NCBI GenBank assembly: GCA_903813345.2 | Contig: CAIIXF020000004.1 | Coordinates: 2,003,525 to 2,067,524, forward strand | Reading direction: 5' to 3' | DNA: 64,000 nucleotides | DNA from: Owenia fusiformis | Taxonomy: Eukaryota; Annelida; Polychaeta; Sabellida; Oweniidae | In this document: one piece after another, positions 11,938 through 23,771 of the stretch | Numbering within the stretch: the stretch's first letter is position 1 | Layout of the letters: each line of letters begins with the position of its first letter | Translations under genes and position numbers: made by a program | The notes under the pieces: model-generated | The model's input: only the letters and a program-made list of their open reading frames with translations | Told to the model about the DNA's origin: nothing | The model's database searches: none

Positions 11938-12452
11938 TTAGATTTTGAAAGTATAGCTCTCCATCGTGAGGATCTCCCAGCTGAAGAATTGTGACATCTA
12001 AATTTGATCAGCGCCAGTCAGCGGCTTGCTGTTTGTCTCAAACTGTAGCCTACATATGGGCTCATATGTGTCTACTTTCCCCGTGCATGTAGGATCGCGG
12101 ATGTGCTTCTATGGCGATCAGGAGTTCTAATGGTTTTTTTTCAATACCCATTTCCAATATGGCGGTTAAACGGAAATACTATCGACGCATGCGCAACTTG
12201 GGAAACGTCAAGCCGCCATATTGAATATACCTGGCCAAAACTTTTGACACGACCAATAAAATGAAGTCCTGATCGATACATAGGGCAGTGAGACGTTCTA
12301 TAGTTGAGCTGAATGAAAGATGGCGATGTAGGATACATTTTCAGGTATATAATGTGCAACATGAGTCAGCTGAATTCCCTGAAATTTTCTTTGAAGTCAG
12401 GATTCTTAAGCTGTTGATTCTAGCGATAGAGAGCTATACTTTCAAAATCTAA
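11938..12452. mobile_element. 515-bp TIR element carrying YY1/NRF1-like sites
   Basis: Terminal inverted repeats of about 29 bp (TTAGATTTTGAAAGTATAGC, then TCTC) are near-perfect at both ends. Inside, CAATATGGCGG and its inverse CCGCCATATTG flank a CGCATGCGCA site. No ORF; a MITE-type element. Confidence 0.8.
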
Positions 12453-13640
12453 GTAGCTCTCGACGGGAGTAAGTAAGAATATGATGAATCACATAAGCAC
12501 ATCAGTAATAGAAACTTCGAAAATTAAAAATTACTGAATCAACATCCTCCGATCACAGGGGTTCAAAATCCAGAATTCTGGACACCTGCTTAGGAGGATG
12601 TGAATCAACTATTGTAGCCAAGAATACAGTTTATAATGATGGCATGAATCAGGAAACAAAGCACATTTAATGAAATGTGCTTTAGAGTCTAATTAAGAAA
12701 TTCTTAAATTTACGACACTTTTGTTAATGGTATCAACAATCTCAGAGCAACTGTTCGGTGCTGTCATGTCTTCTAATTCCCAGATGTTCATTTCTCAGGA
12801 TGTTTCGAAAATAACGATAAGCATCAAATATAAAAGGCCACACATTTTATAAGCCAAACCACAAACAATCCAATATAAACAAATATTATGCATTTACAAT
12901 ATAAATAAATTTCTCCATAAAACACTGCACTTTGGTCCATTGATTCCTTATGTTTTAGGTTTTATTGACGAAGAAAACAATGAATTGAAATTTTGATGAA
13001 GATCATAAATTTATTTGAAAAATTTCTTACCAGAAAAAAAGCCTTGATAGCGGATTGACAGATGTCATTGGGCATGGCTTCACGTGTTGCTTGCTTTCGT
13101 CCATGTTTTATCTACGTTCATATATCCAATTGATAGCAAATATATGTCATTTACCGGTGATATATGTGAAGGAATGCATGTTGATTTCCAGTGTTGCAAA
13201 ACGTCAGCTCTGTCTCAAGGCCAAACTTATAGTCTCAACTCAATTAGTTTTACAAGTTTATTTCATGCTTCATTTCGACAAAATTACCAAATATATCAAG
13301 ACAAGAAATGTATCAAGTACAGAAGAACATGTAGTTTTTGTCATTATGAAAATCTCTTTGTAAATCACAAAAAAACTTCTTTAAACTTTGAGATTAAATA
13401 TATTGGCGCCATCTTTGACATGTTTGAATTTACTTTTTAAAGTTTTCAAAATTCTGACATGTTTTCAGACGATTAAGCAATAATCAGGAATAGAGGTGAG
13501 TATATACTTCTTGTCATTACTCTTGATAGTACATCTGATTATATATGGTTCTGATTCTAACATAATAAAGCAAAATTGTTGCTATATTTTGAATAATACT
13601 CTATTATCGCCCACTTTATAAGATATTTTGATTTTTGATT
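12453..13640. other. No gene recognised
   Basis: AT-rich. An imperfect hairpin (CATCCTCC / GGAGGATG) lies at 12542-12602. A 118-residue frame at 13084-13440 has several cysteines but no splice support, family resemblance or clear codon bias. Confidence 0.45.
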
Positions 13641-15016
13641 GGAATGTTATAAAAACCCTTCGACCTGCACCTTCGACCTTCACCTTCGACCTACAGGGTG
13701 TCAAAAAAGCGGGCCAAAAAGAAAGTTGTAAAAACCCTTCGACCTGCACCTTTGACTTATTGACGTTTTATACTCAGTTATGCATGCAGTTAGTTAACGA
13801 TGTGTCCCAGGAGAAATGAAAACAGTTTTTGAATTCAATCAAATGATTTCCATCGATCGTTTCTTGGCCTCCTCCGTTGAAGAGTATAAAGAATTGCACA
13901 AGGGCAATGGGGGGGGGGGATCTGCGCCAGTCTATTTTTGGTTCTGTTTTTTGCGCATGCGTATTAAATCCAGTAATTTGATTTGTTTAAATTATTAAAT
14001 GCAATGGATATGTAGCACGATAATACCTGTTTTTTTTGTAAATTTGTAAAAGCTTACCTGTATGAAAATACACTGGAAGTCGTGGTGTCGCTACAGTAAA
14101 AAAGAGAATGACATCTTTATAGTCTCCAATCGATGCGGGAATGTTGATCGATCAAGTATATAATATTTCTACGGCTGCAAGGAGAAGGCATTCCATCTGT
14201 ATCTATTAAAATTTGTCTGTTTAACCAATTACTAAGTATGACGGTAAATTAAATTTGATACGAGCTCTATGATTTTTTGAAGATTTTTTTTCGTTTACTG
14301 GAGCGACACCTTGGTGAACAAGAAGATAGTCTACTTCCCCCCCCCCCACGGCCAGAAATATAACATGCAGTTTTTCACCATTTTGAGCATATTGGTATGC
14401 TTTTTAGCCAACACTGTCAAAAAGCTCCCCCTTGGCCGGGGGAGGTACTGGTCAAATTTTTTTACAGGGGAGGGGGGTGCCGGTGAGACTCAAAATACCT
14501 ACCCAATTAATTTTTAAAAAACAAGACTCACTTCCGGCGATTTTTTCAAAAACAGTACCCATACAGTTTTAGGATTTTTCAAAGAGTAGACCCAGTTTTA
14601 GGGATTTTTCATCAAAATGGGACTCATATCTAGTGTTTTTTCTTCAAAATGGGACCCACATCTAGGGGTTTTCCGGTGAAAAAGTGACCCACTTTAGCCG
14701 CACGTCCCCATACAGTATAGCCAATATGTGGTAAATCCTGGCTGCGGGCCTGCTCTTCACGACTGAGACATGGACTTGAGTGAATGTTTCTTACGTATTT
14801 CCTAATAGGCCTACTTATATACGTGTTTACAATTATATGACTTATATGGAAATCCTTGTATGGAAATATTATATAGTTTCGAAAGAAAATATGTCTCTTG
14901 CGTGGTCTGAGATCGGCAAAAATAGCTTCTACAATATTTTCTTTTTGGACACCCTGTAGGTAGAAGGTGAAGGTCGAAGGTGCAGGTCGAAGGTAGAAGG
15001 GTTTTTATAACATTCC
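13641..15016. mobile_element. 1.4-kb TIR element with CTTCGACC repeats
   Basis: The left end reads GGAATGTTATAAAAACCCTT, then CTTCGACC/CTTCACC units and ACAGGGTGTC. The reverse complement of this 85-bp block ends at 15016. A C run at 14337 and G runs at 13910 and 14466 lie inside. No transposase frame is seen. Confidence 0.75.
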
Positions 15017-15362
15017 TTTTTGATTTGATTTTTGAATTGAAACTCGAAATAACAAAATCTCCTGTCTCATTCTGTCTATAGTTTACATTCAGAAACTGGG
15101 GAGTTTTCTTTGGTGAACTCAAGATTCTACTGAACCCATATTTGTTTTGTAACAGCCCTGGATAGCAAGTTCAATTATTGTACAATAGCTAGTCGTTAGA
15201 TTTATTATTTTGCAGGTTCAACTGCTTGCCTTTGAAGCAGCTTAACAGACTGTAGCCAGGATTTGGTGACCAGGGGTTCCATTTTTATGTTATTCACAAA
15301 TCCCCCCCCCCCCTTCATTAGGGTTCCTCATGTACAAACATTTTTGTATAATTTGTACAATT

Positions 15363-15813
15363 TACACTCCCTCAAAAAAGTTTGGCAGTCCCCAATTGCA
15401 ACTCCCCCAGTAGTTAGACAACTAAATTTTCTGCATCAAAATATTTTTCAGCAAATCTTTTACTCAATAGATATCCTGAAATCTAATTTGCCCCGAACCA
15501 TTTCACAATGGTTTACATGGGAAGATAGCCCATGATGGGAATGACAATTTTCAAATATTCGTCAAAGTCATCAATTGTCTACCTATTGTAATTTGGAGGT
15601 AAAGGGAATAAAGTCAAGTTGAATTTAAAAGGTAGTCCAATGGGGAGCTAACATTTGATGGGATCGTTTAATTTTCGGAAGACCCTCCGAGCATGATTTT
15701 TACCAAGGAATATCAACTATTTTTTAATGTAAAATCCCATGCTCTAGGGTCTTCCAAAAATTAAACGATTTCACCCCGTGCCTAAGGTTGTCAAACTTTT
15801 GGAGAGAAGTGTA
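15363..15813. mobile_element. TACACTCCCTC...GTTTGGCA TIR element, copy 1
   Basis: The ends are TACACTCC...AAGTTTGGCA and the inverse at 15790-15813. Internal sequence (TCCTGA, TTTGCCCCGAACC, GGTTTACATGGGA, TGACAATTTTCAAATATT) matches the 59760-60620 copy, so this is a two-copy family. A separate hairpin (ATCGTTTAATTTTCGGAAGA... at 15662-15771) is nested in it. Confidence 0.75.
15662..15771. mobile_element. Short MITE-like hairpin nested in a TIR element
   Basis: ATCGTTTAATTTTCGGAAGA and its near-perfect reverse complement border a 60-base spacer. The related copy at 59760-60620 lacks this segment, which points to a later insertion. Confidence 0.6.
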
Positions 15814-16267
15814 ACTTTACTATGACATGTATTTAACAACATAAGGCTCTCGTCTTCACCATAACATATATGAATATATTTACTGATAGTTTTAAACATC
15901 ACATTAATTTAATGTACCAGGTCGTTCAATAAGTTCCTGTAAAAACGCTCTCATTTTATTAGTTTATAATATTTTTCATTGAAATTTTTCAGTATGTGTG
16001 CAATTTATTTTCAAATCATAGTCTTAAATTAATTTGGAAATTTTTAACTAGTTTTTAAGTTATCCAACATCATGTAACTTCACAAAAGGGTATGCGGGGC
16101 ACTGTTTAGTATTACGGTTTGGATCATTAAATCTAAACATTTTAGTCACATTTTACGATATATTTAACACCCTTTGATGTCTTTTTTCAATGGTTCACAT
16201 TTTGTATGCTTTAAGTTCTTGTAGTCAAATTTTACAGTTATATGATACTACAGGTAAATGCTGCCCA
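15814..16267. other. No gene recognised
   Basis: AT-rich sequence between two repeat elements; nothing recognised. Confidence 0.5.
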
Positions 16268-17126
16268 GACTCACCCTATGCAGACAGAGCCTGTGGGAAA
16301 TATTGGGTGCGGAGCAAATGAGCGGAGGGTGCGGAGCTAACGGTCATTTTTGAATTTAAATTTGGGATATTTCTGAAACTAAGCCGTTTTGGGACTTCAA
16401 ATATACCAAGATATGTGTATTTGACACCAAATATCAATACAATTGTGAAAATAGTAGCGCAATTCATTCTATAGCGACGCAGTGTGCCTTAAACCTTTCC
16501 CAGACCTATATATTTTGAAATTATCCTTTTAATACTGAGTCCCCAGCATTCATAAAAAAATGGTGTTCAAGGTACACTGTTATACAAATTATTTTTGCAT
16601 CTTGGAAGCCAGGCAGTATCTGTGTGATTTTATAAAAATTCGGAAATGTTTTTCAGATATGAGCCCCCTCTAAATATTGGGTGCGGAGGAGCTCCATAAA
16701 CGTACCTCCGCACCCAATATTTAGAGGGGGCTCATATCTGAAGAACATTTCTGAATTTTTATAAAATCACACAGATACTGCCTGGCTTCCAAGATGCAAA
16801 AATAATTTGCATGGGTAGTGTATCTTGAACACCATTTTTTATGAATGCTGGAGACGCAGTATTAAAAGGATAGTCTCAAAATATATAGGTCTCAGAAATG
16901 TTTAAGGCATACTGCGTCGCTATAAAATGAATTGCACTACTATTTTCACAATTTTATTGATATTTGGTGTCAAATACACATATCTTGGTATATTTGAAGT
17001 CCCAAAACGGCTTAGTTTCAGAAATATCCCAATTTTAAATTCAAAAATGACCGTTAGCTCCGCACCCTTCGCTCATTTGCGCCGCACCCAATATTTCCCA
17101 CAGGCTCTGTCTGCATAGGGTGAGAC
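16268..17126. mobile_element. 859-bp foldback with about 420-bp arms
   Basis: The arms are near-identical reverse complements separated by a spacer of about 15 bases at 16690-16704. Both ends carry CTCACCCTATGCAGACAGAG. The matched 63-codon frames on opposite strands (16276-16467 and 16927-17118) are a consequence of the inversion, not genes. CTCCGCACCCAATATTT occurs at the arm tips and near the ends, which suggests a smaller repeat within each arm. Confidence 0.9.
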
Positions 17127-17399
17127 TCCTCCGTTGAAATTTAGCTTCACATTTTGCATGATTCGAATTATGTCAAGGTTTATTGTTCAATTTCTTGCAG
17201 TATGTATAATTCCAATCTTAGTGTTACTGTACTTCTACTTAATTTACTTCTACCTATTTTCGCAGATTTGCTGTTTTGAACATTTGCCGGCTACTTATTT
17301 TGGCAGATTTGCAATATTGCAATGTACTAAATGGTTCTAATTTACATGGAACTAAAATTACCAGGGCTACTTAAAACGGAATAATGAAACAATTTCCAC

Positions 17400-17795
17400 A
17401 TTTTGCATGCTTCACATTTATTCTTGCAGTACAATGTCAATATCAGAAACCGACCCCAGGTGTGAATTTTCACATTTTGCATGATTCACATTTATTCTTG
17501 CAATGTCAACATCAGAGACAGACAGACCCTGGTGTGAATTTTCACATTTTGCATGCTTCACATTTATTCTTGCAGTACAATTTCAATATCAGAGACAGAC
17601 CCTGGTGTGAATTTTCACATTTTGCATGATTCACATTTATTCTTGCAGTACAATTTCAATATCAGAGACAGACCCTGGTGTGAATTTTCACATTTTGCAT
17701 GATTCACATTTATTCTTGCAGTACAATTTCAACATCAGAAACCGACCCCAGGTGTGAATTTTCACATTTTGCATGATTCACATTTATTCTTGCAG
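17400..17795 (+). repeat. 73-bp tandem array containing the MIS12 exon 1 acceptor
   Basis: Five units precede the true exon boundary. Each has CATTTATTCTTGCAG-like acceptor sequence, TACAATG or TACAATT, and a copy of the first codons of MIS12. Four decoy acceptor AGs lie at 17429, 17575, 17648 and 17721. In the second unit (around 17502) the AG and following bases are deleted. Spacing is 73 bp, ending at the presumed real acceptor at 17795. The start codon is intact in units 1 and 2, changed to ATT in units 3-5, and intact again in the real exon. Confidence 0.85.
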
Positions 17796-17799
17796 TACA

Positions 17800-20700
17800 A
17801 TGTCAACATCAGAGACAGATCCTGGTGTGAGCTCTTCAGACACGGAGGGAAGAAAAGAACTTAACATGCATTTATTCAATGAGGAATATGAGACACAGTA
17901 TTTCGGTTTCACCCCTAAATCATTCAGTGATGGAGGTATGTTTGAAGTTCCTCTTCTGAGATTTACATTTAAATGTGTTAATTGCATAAAATAATAGCTC
18001 TTAGGCTACTGTGAAAATAATGAATATGAATAGGTATAATGCTAAAAATACTGGAAATATTATGATTAAAAAAAAATGTGATTGTTTTTTGAAGACAGAT
18101 GTGATCTGCAAGCAAATACTACATATAGTACAAATAATGATTTTTTATTCATTTTTCAGTATATAACTCCTTTGTGGATTATCTGTATGAGGATGTGATT
18201 GTGTTAGAGGAGTATATGTCCCAGGAGGTAAATTCTTTATTATAAATGGCAAATTATATGAGAAATAACCATATTTTAACAGATGTTACAGAAATTCAAA
18301 TGCATTGTTTGCCTGATAATTGGTCAACATGATTAGTTACACAATCAACATTTTATGGAATTATTTTACACATTATGTTCATGTTTTGTGACTTTATGAG
18401 CAGAATATACATTTTGAATCATTCACATTTTTACACTTTGTTTTAGTTCAATGATCTAATAAGCAGAATTCACATTTTCATTGATTCACATTTTCACATT
18501 TCTACATTTTCATTGATTCACATTTCACACTTTGTTCCAGTTCAATGACCTAGTAAGCAGAATTCACATTTTCATTGATTCACATTTTCACCTACATTTT
18601 CATTGATTCACATTTCACACTTTGTTCCAGTTCAATGACCTAGTAAGCGGAATTTACATTTTCATTGATCACATTTTCACATATTTTCACATTTCTACAT
18701 TTTCATTTATTCACAATTTCACATTTTGTTCCAGTTCAATAACCTGATGAACAGAGAACAAATAAGGGAAGCTGCTCATAAAGTTATTCCAGTTTTCACA
18801 AAGGCTTTTGACAAGGCATTCAATAAACTTGAGGTAAGATATGTACATGTACTGCATACCTTAAAGTGTCCAAGTTTAAATACAGTGGTCTCCTCAGCAT
18901 TGAAGCAGCAGCAACAAAATCAGCCAAATAGAATAGTCACCAATTTTATGAAAAATGGCAAATCAAATAGCACCAATTTACAGTTACATCTGTATTTCAT
19001 ACCATTCTAGAGATACCATACATACTTTATCTTTCCGTACACCTTTGTAGAGGTATTTGTTGGAGAACATACTGCACATTCCAGACAATGTGTTACTAGA
19101 AGAGGACAAAGCGCAAAGCAAGCAGTACACTGAGAGAGAAAATGAAGTCATAGATGAAGACATCAAACAGCTAAAACAAAAAATACTGAATGTAGGTACT
19201 ACTTTTGTTCTACTTATGTGTCTCCTTTTAGGTGAGGAGTTAATTTCTCTATGAAACAATTTAAAGGAGTTTAATATAAGGGTGTGTCATACTGTACCGT
19301 TATCTCTTCTTAAATAAAGATATGCTATGAGTGAAAATAGTATTTATTCACATCATAATTACAAAAATGATGTTTAAAACACCTGTTTCCATGGCAACCA
19401 TATTTTAAGGCAGCACTTGAGTGTTTTACCCTGCTTAACAATGCATTTCTTCAAAATTTACATTGCTGACTTCATGCTTGTTTACTTCATTCCTCCTTTA
19501 TATCCCTCTTTTACCTTTTACTCTATTTTGCATTTGAAAACATGACCACTGAAAGAATTGTTGATGTAGCCTAGGTTTAATATGTTTTGTTTTTCTAGGC
19601 AAAGTACATGAATGCAGCTCTTAAAAGGGGTATCAAAGATATAGAACAGGTTCAAGCACATATAGATGCCATGTCAGCACATTTAGACACATTGAATAAA
19701 GTGTGCAAAGATGCAGGAGGTAAGCACCTTTAGATACCATGTCAGCACATTTAGACACATTAAATAAAGTGTGCAAGGATGCAGGAGGTAAGCACCTTTA
19801 GATACCATGTCAGCACATTTAGACACATTAAATAAAGTGTGCAAGGATGTAGGAGGTAAGCACCTTTAGATACCATGTCAGCACATTTAGAAACATTGGA
19901 TAAAGTGTGCAAAGATGCAGGAGGTAAGCACATTTACATGCCATGTCAGCACAATTAGACACATTGAAAAAAGTGTTCAAAGATGCAGGAGGTAAGCACA
20001 TTAAGATGCCATGTCAGCACATTTAGATACATTGGATAAAGTGTGCAAAGATGCAGGAGGTAAGCACATTTAGATGCCATGTCAGCAAACGTCAGCACAA
20101 TTAGACATATTGAAAAAAAGTGTGCAACAATGCAGGAGGTAAGCACATTAAAATGTCATGTCAGCACATTTAGACACATTGGATAAAGTGTGCAAAGATG
20201 AAGGAGGTAAGCACATTTACATGCCATGTCAGCACAATTAGACACATTGAACAAAGTGTTCAAAGATGCAGGAGGTAAGCACATTAAGATGCCATGTCAG
20301 CACATTTAGATACATTGGATAAAGTGTGCAAAGATGCAGGAGGTAAGCACATTAAGATGCCATGTCAGCACATTTAGACACATTGAATAAAGTGTTCAAA
20401 GGTGCAGGAGGTAAGCACATTAAGATGCCATGTCAGCACATTTAGATACATTGAATAAAGTGTGCAAAGATGCAGGAGGTAAGCACATTTAGATGCAACG
20501 TCAGCACATTAGGCACATTGAATAAAGTGTGCAAAGATGCAGGAGGTAAGCACATTTAGATGCAACATCAGCACATTTAGACACATTGAATAAAGTGTGC
20601 AAAGATGCAGGAGGTAAGCACATTTAGATGCAACTGAACACCAACACATTTAGACACATTGAATAAAGTGTGCAAAGATACAAGAGGTAAGCACATTGAG

Positions 20701-23420
20701 ATGCCATGTCAGCACATTTAGACACATTGAATAAAGTGTGCAAAGATGCAGGAGGTAAGCACATTTAGATGCAACATCAGCACATTTAGATACATTGAAT
20801 AAAGTGTGCAACAATGCAGGAGGTAAGCAGATTTAGATGCAACATCAGCCTATTTAGACACATTGAATAAAGTGCAATGATGCAAGAGGTAAGCACATTT
20901 AGATGCAATGTCAACACATTTAGACACATTGAATAAAGTGCAACAATACAGAAGGTAAGCACATTTAGATGCCATGTCAGCAAATGTCAGCACAATTAGA
21001 CATATTGAAAGAAAGTGTGCAACAATGCAGGAGGTAAGCACATTTAGATGCCATGTCAGCACATTTAGACACATTGAATAAAGTGTGCAAAGATGCAGGA
21101 GGTAAGCACATTTAGATGCAACATCAGCACATTTAGACACATTGAATAAAGTGCAATGATGAAAGAGGTAAACACATTTAGATGCCATGTCAGCACATTT
21201 AGACACATTGAATAAAGTGTGCAAAGATGCAGGAGGTAAGCACATTTAGATGCCATGTCAGCACATTTAGACACATTGAATAAAGTGTGCAACAATGCAG
21301 GAGGTAAGCACATTTAGATGCCATGTCAGCACATCTAGGAGGTAAGCACATTTAGATGCAACATCAGCACATTTCACAGATACTAGTTTTCTGCATGAAA
21401 AAATTAAAATTCTGCAAGAAAATTCTGCACAAATTTTCAAAAAAGTCCAAATTCTGCAATCTTTTAAAACGATGAAAATTGACGTAGCAACGGAAACGGA
21501 AGTCAGCTACTTTCTAGGTAAGAACTGCGCGTCATTAGCGAACTCGCTTTAGCGAATTTAAACGTGATAGAATGTTGAATTTCACGGTGAAATCGTACTT
21601 GTACTCAATAATGATTGATTGTTGGACATAAACAGACACTCTTCAAATACCCCGCAAAGGTAGGAGATCGTAAAATATGTAATTTCTGGAAATTTTGGTA
21701 ATTCCGCGGGATTTTCATGAAAATCAGGGATTCTGCAAAAAATTGAAGTTTTGTCAAATTCCGTCAACGCCGCGGAATTACGGAATACTAGTATCTATGA
21801 CATTTAGACACATTGAATAAAGTGCAATGATGCAAGAGGTAAGCACATTTAGATGCCATGTCAGCACATTTAGACACATTGAATAAAGTGTGCAAAGATG
21901 CAGGAGGTAAGCACATTAAGATGCCATGTCAGCACATTTAGACACATTGAATAAAGTGTGCAACAATGCAGGAGGTAAGCACATTTAGATGCCATGTCAG
22001 CACAATTAGACATATTGAAAAAAGTGTGCAACAATGCAGGAGGTAAACACATTTAGATGCCATGTCAGCACATTTAGACACATTGAATAAAGTGTGCAAA
22101 GATGCAGGACTGCAGTAAGCACATTTAGATGCAACATCAGCACATTTAGACACATTGAATAAAGTGCAATGATGCAAGAGGTAAGCACATTTAGATGCCA
22201 TGTCAGCACATTTAGACACATTGAATAAAGTGTGCAAAGATGCAGGAGGTAAGTACATTTAGTGTGCTTAACTACCAAAACTCAAAAAAACAGCACTGGT
22301 AAGCACCAATCTCTAGGCTGGATGTCTCAGTTGTGCCGATTAGTCTGGGCATAAGGTTGTGCACGAGGTCAAGGCCACGTGGAGAACCTTGGTCCTTCTA
22401 GCGCTAGTTTATCCTAAATAAAGGATAGCACAACCTCTAGAGGCTAGAAGTGGTTCCAGAGTCATTGATTACTGAACATTTCCTAGGAGGTGATCTGAGG
22501 CATAGAGGGGGGTGCTTACCTTTTTGTCCAGTTTATTATAGTGTAGTGGGTGAGATTGCTTAACTTTACGATCTTGCCCTTTAAGTTAACTTCTTTCACA
22601 GATTGTTTTAAATGAGCATTAAAAACAAAATTGACACAAATAGAAAGCCCTGATCTTTATTAATCTTTCACCCGGAAAAAAGTGTTAAAAACATCAAATA
22701 AATCTGAAGAACATACAGGTTTAATCTTTAAAATAATCATCCCATTCATTTTGATTGTTGGTATTTGTAAATAATCTATGCATCATTAAATCATCATTTG
22801 GTTTAATTGATCCCAGGGAACATGTTGTTTTAAGATTTTATTGGCATCAACACAACTTGATCTTCCGTATTAGTCAGAGGGTGGAATAGCCTAGTGATGG
22901 GATTCAAGGGTTGTGAAAAAAAGGAATAAATTTTGTATGATTTATTTTCAGTTCCTGATACTGCTGAGACGATGAAGTTTTTAACAGAAAAGGTTTCAAA
23001 AATGCAAGAAATGATAAAAAAATACAACAGATATTCCAAATATGGTAGGCTAATTTTTCATCTCGTTTAGAATTGGTGCAATATCAAAGTATTCGACTAT
23101 GAAACTAGAAAATATGATTGGTTAATGTGGCGCCATCTATCATTAATTAATAGCAACAGTGAGAGATTCTTCAATTGAAAATGAGAAATTATGAAATCAA
23201 AAATATCTTTATATTGTTTCATTTATTCACTTTTTTTGTGCCATACAAATAATTTACTTGGCTTAATTGAATGTTCTCTGAAACCATATCTGAAACCACA
23301 TAGAAAAATTGTCCTACTTTTGCAGTGTGTATGCATGCATGTTCATTTGTGCAATTGCTATATTTTCCAGGGGTCAACAGTACCAAGTTCAACTACAGAT
23401 ATACAAACTATGAAAGATAA
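17800..23420 (+). CDS. MIS12: MIS12 kinetochore complex component, seven exons
   Basis: Exons are 17800-17935, 18160-18227, 18735-18833, 19051-19191, 19599-19719, 22952-23044 and 23371-23420, all with GT/AG boundaries and matching phases. They give 235 residues (human about 205). The diagnostic block is YETQYFGFTPKSF at residues 30-42, then an FVDYLYEDV helix and an ILHIPDNVLLEEDK block like the human IPSNILLPEDK. Charged coiled-coil heptads follow, and a short basic-aromatic tail (NYRYTNYER) ends at TAA. In other animals MIS12 pairs with PMF1, and with DSN1-NSL1 links the centromere to NDC80. The start at 17800 follows an acceptor at 17795, so a noncoding exon probably lies upstream. A 15-residue N-terminal extension precedes the part that aligns with human. 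Three of its boundaries are embedded in tandem arrays. Confidence 0.93.
18420..18734 (+). repeat. Tandem array containing the MIS12 exon 3 acceptor
   Basis: Three upstream units (acceptor AGs ending at 18446, 18540 and 18630) each carry CACACTTTGTTCCAG-like acceptor sequence plus TTCAATGACCTAGTAAGCAG, a copy of the first 20 bases of exon 3. The true acceptor ends at 18734. Spacing is 90-104 bp. The unit is otherwise TTCACATTTTCATTGA-rich. Confidence 0.85.
19720..22260 (+). repeat. About 60-bp minisatellite made of the MIS12 exon 5 end plus its donor
   Basis: Roughly 35 units of 56-69 bp fill the start of intron 5. Each repeats the last coding bases of exon 5 (ATGTCAGCACATTTAGACAC, then AAAGTGTGCAAAGATGCAGGAG) followed by the donor GTAAGCAC. 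The first unit after the exon is 68 bp; later ones vary, with deletions such as AAAGTGCAATGATG. A transposon at 21375-21799 interrupts the array. Open frames on the minus strand here are repeat artefacts. Confidence 0.92.
21375..21799. mobile_element. 425-bp TIR element inserted in the minisatellite
   Basis: Ends are CACAGATACTAG and CTAGTATCTATG (inverted), flanked by a six-base duplication ACATTT at 21369-21374 and 21800-21805. The target sequence belongs to the surrounding 60-bp unit, so insertion came after the array had expanded. Confidence 0.8.
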
Positions 23421-23771
23421 TATAGTTGAACTGCATACGTGAGATTCAATATGTTTTAACCACATTATACTCCAATGCCCAAGGGCAGGCAAAAACAAAA
23501 AGTTGCATAATGCCTGAAGGATGTACTGTGTTGGCCCTTAGCCAGGGGGGCTCAAAAATTCTTTCAAAATCATGCAGTTTTTCACCACCTTGAGCACTTT
23601 TCAAGTGATTTTGACCATTTTTGAACCAATGTTGACAAAAGTGAACCTTCTTGGAATTTCAAAAATGAACAAATCCTGGCTTCAGGCATGGGCCCAAGAG
23701 TTGTTTGCCAAAAATGCTACACTGCTACATCTGCAAATAAACTGTGAGATAATATAGTTAATCTACATATA
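23421..23771 (+). other. MIS12 3' untranslated region (presumed)
   Basis: Follows the MIS12 stop. AATAAA at 23736-23741 is the first canonical poly(A) signal. The stretch also holds a diverged repeat (CATGCAGTTTTTCACCA) shared with the 14365 region. Confidence 0.4.

Noticed and set aside
13084-13440. 118-residue cysteine-containing frame
   Set aside because: No signal peptide of convincing form, no splice context and no recognised cysteine pattern.
16276-17118. Paired 63-residue frames on opposite strands
   Set aside because: Identical because they are the two arms of a foldback, and the frame has no protein features.
19955-22278. Minus-strand frames reading like LPPASLHTLFNVSKC repeats
   Set aside because: Antisense reading of the 60-bp MIS12 minisatellite; no independent evidence of coding.
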